Source: Chloroflexota bacterium (lineage in GTDB: Bacteria > Chloroflexota > UBA11872 > VXOZ01). From it: a stretch of DNA of 6,839 nucleotides. This document shows, one piece after another, positions 5,366 through 6,839 of this stretch. The position numbers were made by a program, and so were the translations under genes. The DNA lies in NCBI GenBank assembly GCA_009839775.1, contig VXOZ01000165.1, positions 1 through 6,839 on the forward strand. The letters run 5' to 3'. Positions within the stretch are counted from its first letter, which is position 1; each line of letters begins with the position of its first letter. The notes beneath the pieces were generated by a model. The model was not told the DNA's origin. It did not search any database and worked only from the letters and a program-made list of their open reading frames with translations.

Positions 5366-6571
5366 GTGGCACGGCGATTGAGGCTCCCGCTGGTATTGGG
5401 CTTGCTGCTAGGGCCGTGGCTGCTCATCGCCACCGCCTGTTCGATTGAGTATGTGCCGGACGCCCAGGGCACGCCCAGACCGCTACTCCGGTTGCCCGCA
5501 ACGCCGGTATCTGCCACGACGCAGTCTGCGCCGCTAGCCGCGGCTACGGCACCGGCCGGGCCTACTGCTGCCGCGCCTGCGTCCACTCCCGACCTCGCAC
5601 CCGCCACGCCGGCTCCGCTGTCGACCCCAGCGCTGAGACGCCTGACCGAGCCCGGCTGTTGCAGCGGCGTTTGGTGGTCCGCCGACGGGTCGCAAGTGCT
5701 CTACGTGGATAGGCCCGACGAGGGCCCCGCCGCGATCTGGGGTGTCGATGCGGCAACCGGCGTCCAGGAGCCGTACAGCACGGTGGTTGGCGTGCTGCAA
5801 CATGACGACCGCTTTGCGATTGTGCCGATCCTGTGGTCCGCGCAGAGCGTTACCCTCCACGATAGAGAGACAGGGGAGAGTTGGGGACTCTTTGGCGTTG
5901 GCAGCCTCCCCTTCGTTTCGCCGGACGGCATGCGCATTGCGTACGACGGGCGGGTCGCGCAGGAGCCGCTCTATGCGAACATCAGGTATGCGCCAATCGT
6001 TGTGGCAGACCTGGACGGCGGCAACCCACGCTCCCTGGTTACGATCTATGGAGGCGGCATCGTCGGCTGGTTCCCCGATGGGTCGCGCTTGCTGATTCTG
6101 GGCAGCGAGACTTTTGGTGAAGAACGCACGTCGCTGTGGACCGTGAACGTGACCACCGGCGCCACCGCAAAGGTCGGAGATGCGGCGCAACTGCGCGATG
6201 CTTCAATTTCACCCGATGGCGCATGGGTGGCCTTTCTCGCCCTCTTTGAGAAAGACCCCGCCTTGAATACCACATGGGCGACGAATGTGCATTCAGGAGA
6301 GAAACGGCGGCTCGATTTCGTGGGCGGCTATGAGTGGGTAAAAAGTGAGCCGGCGACACTGGTGTACGTGCCGGTGCGCAACGCGCCGGACGAAGGATTT
6401 GCGGTGTATCGCCTCGACGTGGCGGCCGGCGAACGGACGCGGCTCGTCGATCCGGCCCAAACACCGCTCTTCATCGCTAATGGGGACTGGGCGCTTGCCC
6501 CCGACGGCAAGCGGTTTGCCTTCGTTTCTCATGAGGACTACGCGATCTGGCTGCTCGACATGGCCCCATAA
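5366..6571 (+). CDS. Lipoprotein with Thr/Ala/Pro-rich linker and PD40/TolB-like beta-propeller
   Basis: A 401-residue exported protein. Residues 1-24 are a signal peptide (basic MARRLR, then hydrophobic LVLGLLLGPWLLI) ending in ATAC, a somewhat loose lipobox with Cys25 as the lipid attachment site. Residues 36-90 form a low-complexity linker of Ala, Pro and Thr. From about 97 a beta-propeller begins, with repeated 'SPDG..ia' blade motifs: WWSADGSQVLYV at 103-114, VSPDGMRIAY at 184-193, WFPDGSRLLIL at 235-245, ISPDGAWVAF at 281-290 and LAPDGKRFAFVS at 377-388. Such propellers bind proteins or carbohydrates; no catalytic residues are visible. The Cys98-Cys99 pair before the first blade is typical of related Chloroflexota proteins as I recall them. 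The start is GTG, six bases after the M23 stop. That stop overlaps the weak TTAGGG ribosome binding site, which implies translational coupling and a shared envelope role. Confidence 0.88.
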   Translation: MARRLRLPLVLGLLLGPWLLIATACSIEYVPDAQGTPRPLLRLPATPVSATTQSAPLAAATAPAGPTAAAPASTPDLAPATPAPLSTPALRRLTEPGCCSGVWWSADGSQVLYVDRPDEGPAAIWGVDAATGVQEPYSTVVGVLQHDDRFAIVPILWSAQSVTLHDRETGESWGLFGVGSLPFVSPDGMRIAYDGRVAQEPLYANIRYAPIVVADLDGGNPRSLVTIYGGGIVGWFPDGSRLLILGSETFGEERTSLWTVNVTTGATAKVGDAAQLRDASISPDGAWVAFLALFEKDPALNTTWATNVHSGEKRRLDFVGGYEWVKSEPATLVYVPVRNAPDEGFAVYRLDVAAGERTRLVDPAQTPLFIANGDWALAPDGKRFAFVSHEDYAIWLLDMAP

Positions 6572-6839
6572 CAGCCGGGATCGCAGGGGCGCGGGGGAAC
6601 GGTCTGCCGCGGTCGCTTGGGGATCGGCTGCGCCTGGCGCTTTGCTATGGTCACGGTCTGGGCCCAGGAACGGCTGGCACCTGCGGCAGTCTGTGCATAC
6701 TTTATTGCTCGCGCACCCCCGGCCGCGCCCAGTTACTTGCAGTTCCGCAGGAGGATTGCTGGCTTCTCGATATGTAATTGTTCTCCCTGGCTAGCAGCCC
6801 CTCGGGGGCCCACCCGGCACGCAAGTGGTGTAGTTTGTT
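6572..6839. other. Right-end region without a convincing gene
   Basis: These 268 bp lie after the lipoprotein stop. GCGCCTGGCGC at 6630-6640 is a short palindrome followed by only three T and is too small to call a terminator. A minus-strand frame is open from the right edge to a TAA at 6704-6702 (45 codons). It has no recognisable motif, so it could be the end of a gene outside the window or chance. No tRNA, repeat array or mobile element end is seen. Confidence 0.4.

Noticed and set aside
6702..6839. Minus-strand frame of 45 codons open at the right edge
   Set aside because: It has no recognisable motif, and a 45-codon run is within chance in GC-rich DNA, so it is not called as a partial gene.

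Overview
The window looks like part of a moderately GC-rich bacterial chromosome. The most likely source is a Chloroflexota bacterium of the Anaerolineae/Caldilineae type. This rests on remembered resemblance of the M23 peptidase and the Cys-Cys-containing PD40 propeller lipoprotein to families from that phylum; no search was run. Sampled hflX lines are about 65% G+C, while 420 counted bases of the small-membrane-protein gene are about 51%.

Layout, left to right. (1) Positions 1-2166, minus strand: a two-gene unit in which hflX (ribosome-associated GTPase, TTG start) is followed 22 bases later by a class II histone-deacetylase-fold enzyme resembling acetylpolyamine amidohydrolase. That gene is cut by the left edge and lacks its C-terminus. 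A good extended -10 promoter lies just upstream of hflX. (2) Positions 2210-3650: a lower-GC, accessory-looking stretch holding two convergent genes. One is a small membrane-anchored DUF6680-like protein (+). The other is a NYN/PIN-fold putative nuclease (-). (3) Positions 3649-4338, minus: an unrecognised 229-residue, mostly helical protein with winged-helix-like segments. (4) Positions 4604-6571, plus: an M23 metallopeptidase gene followed 6 bases later by a GTG-started lipoprotein with a PD40/TolB-type beta-propeller, apparently a translationally coupled envelope operon. (5) Positions 6572-6839: no convincing gene.

The most unusual spot is the 5' region of the NYN gene (about 3440-3563, minus strand). 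The conserved N-terminal strand with its catalytic-type Asp is intact in frame. However, no ATG, GTG or TTG lies between the upstream in-frame stop and that motif; the position where relatives carry Met is ATC. A textbook intrinsic terminator (9-bp stem, GCAA tetraloop, seven T) ends one base before the putative ribosome binding site. Upstream of it lies a perfect 17-bp palindrome that contains a consensus -35 box. Either the gene is silenced by a start-codon mutation and a terminator, or it is under unusually tight attenuated, operator-controlled expression. No complete previously undescribed multi-gene system can be claimed from the sequence alone; the DUF6680-like/NYN pair and the unknown 229-residue gene are the best places to look.
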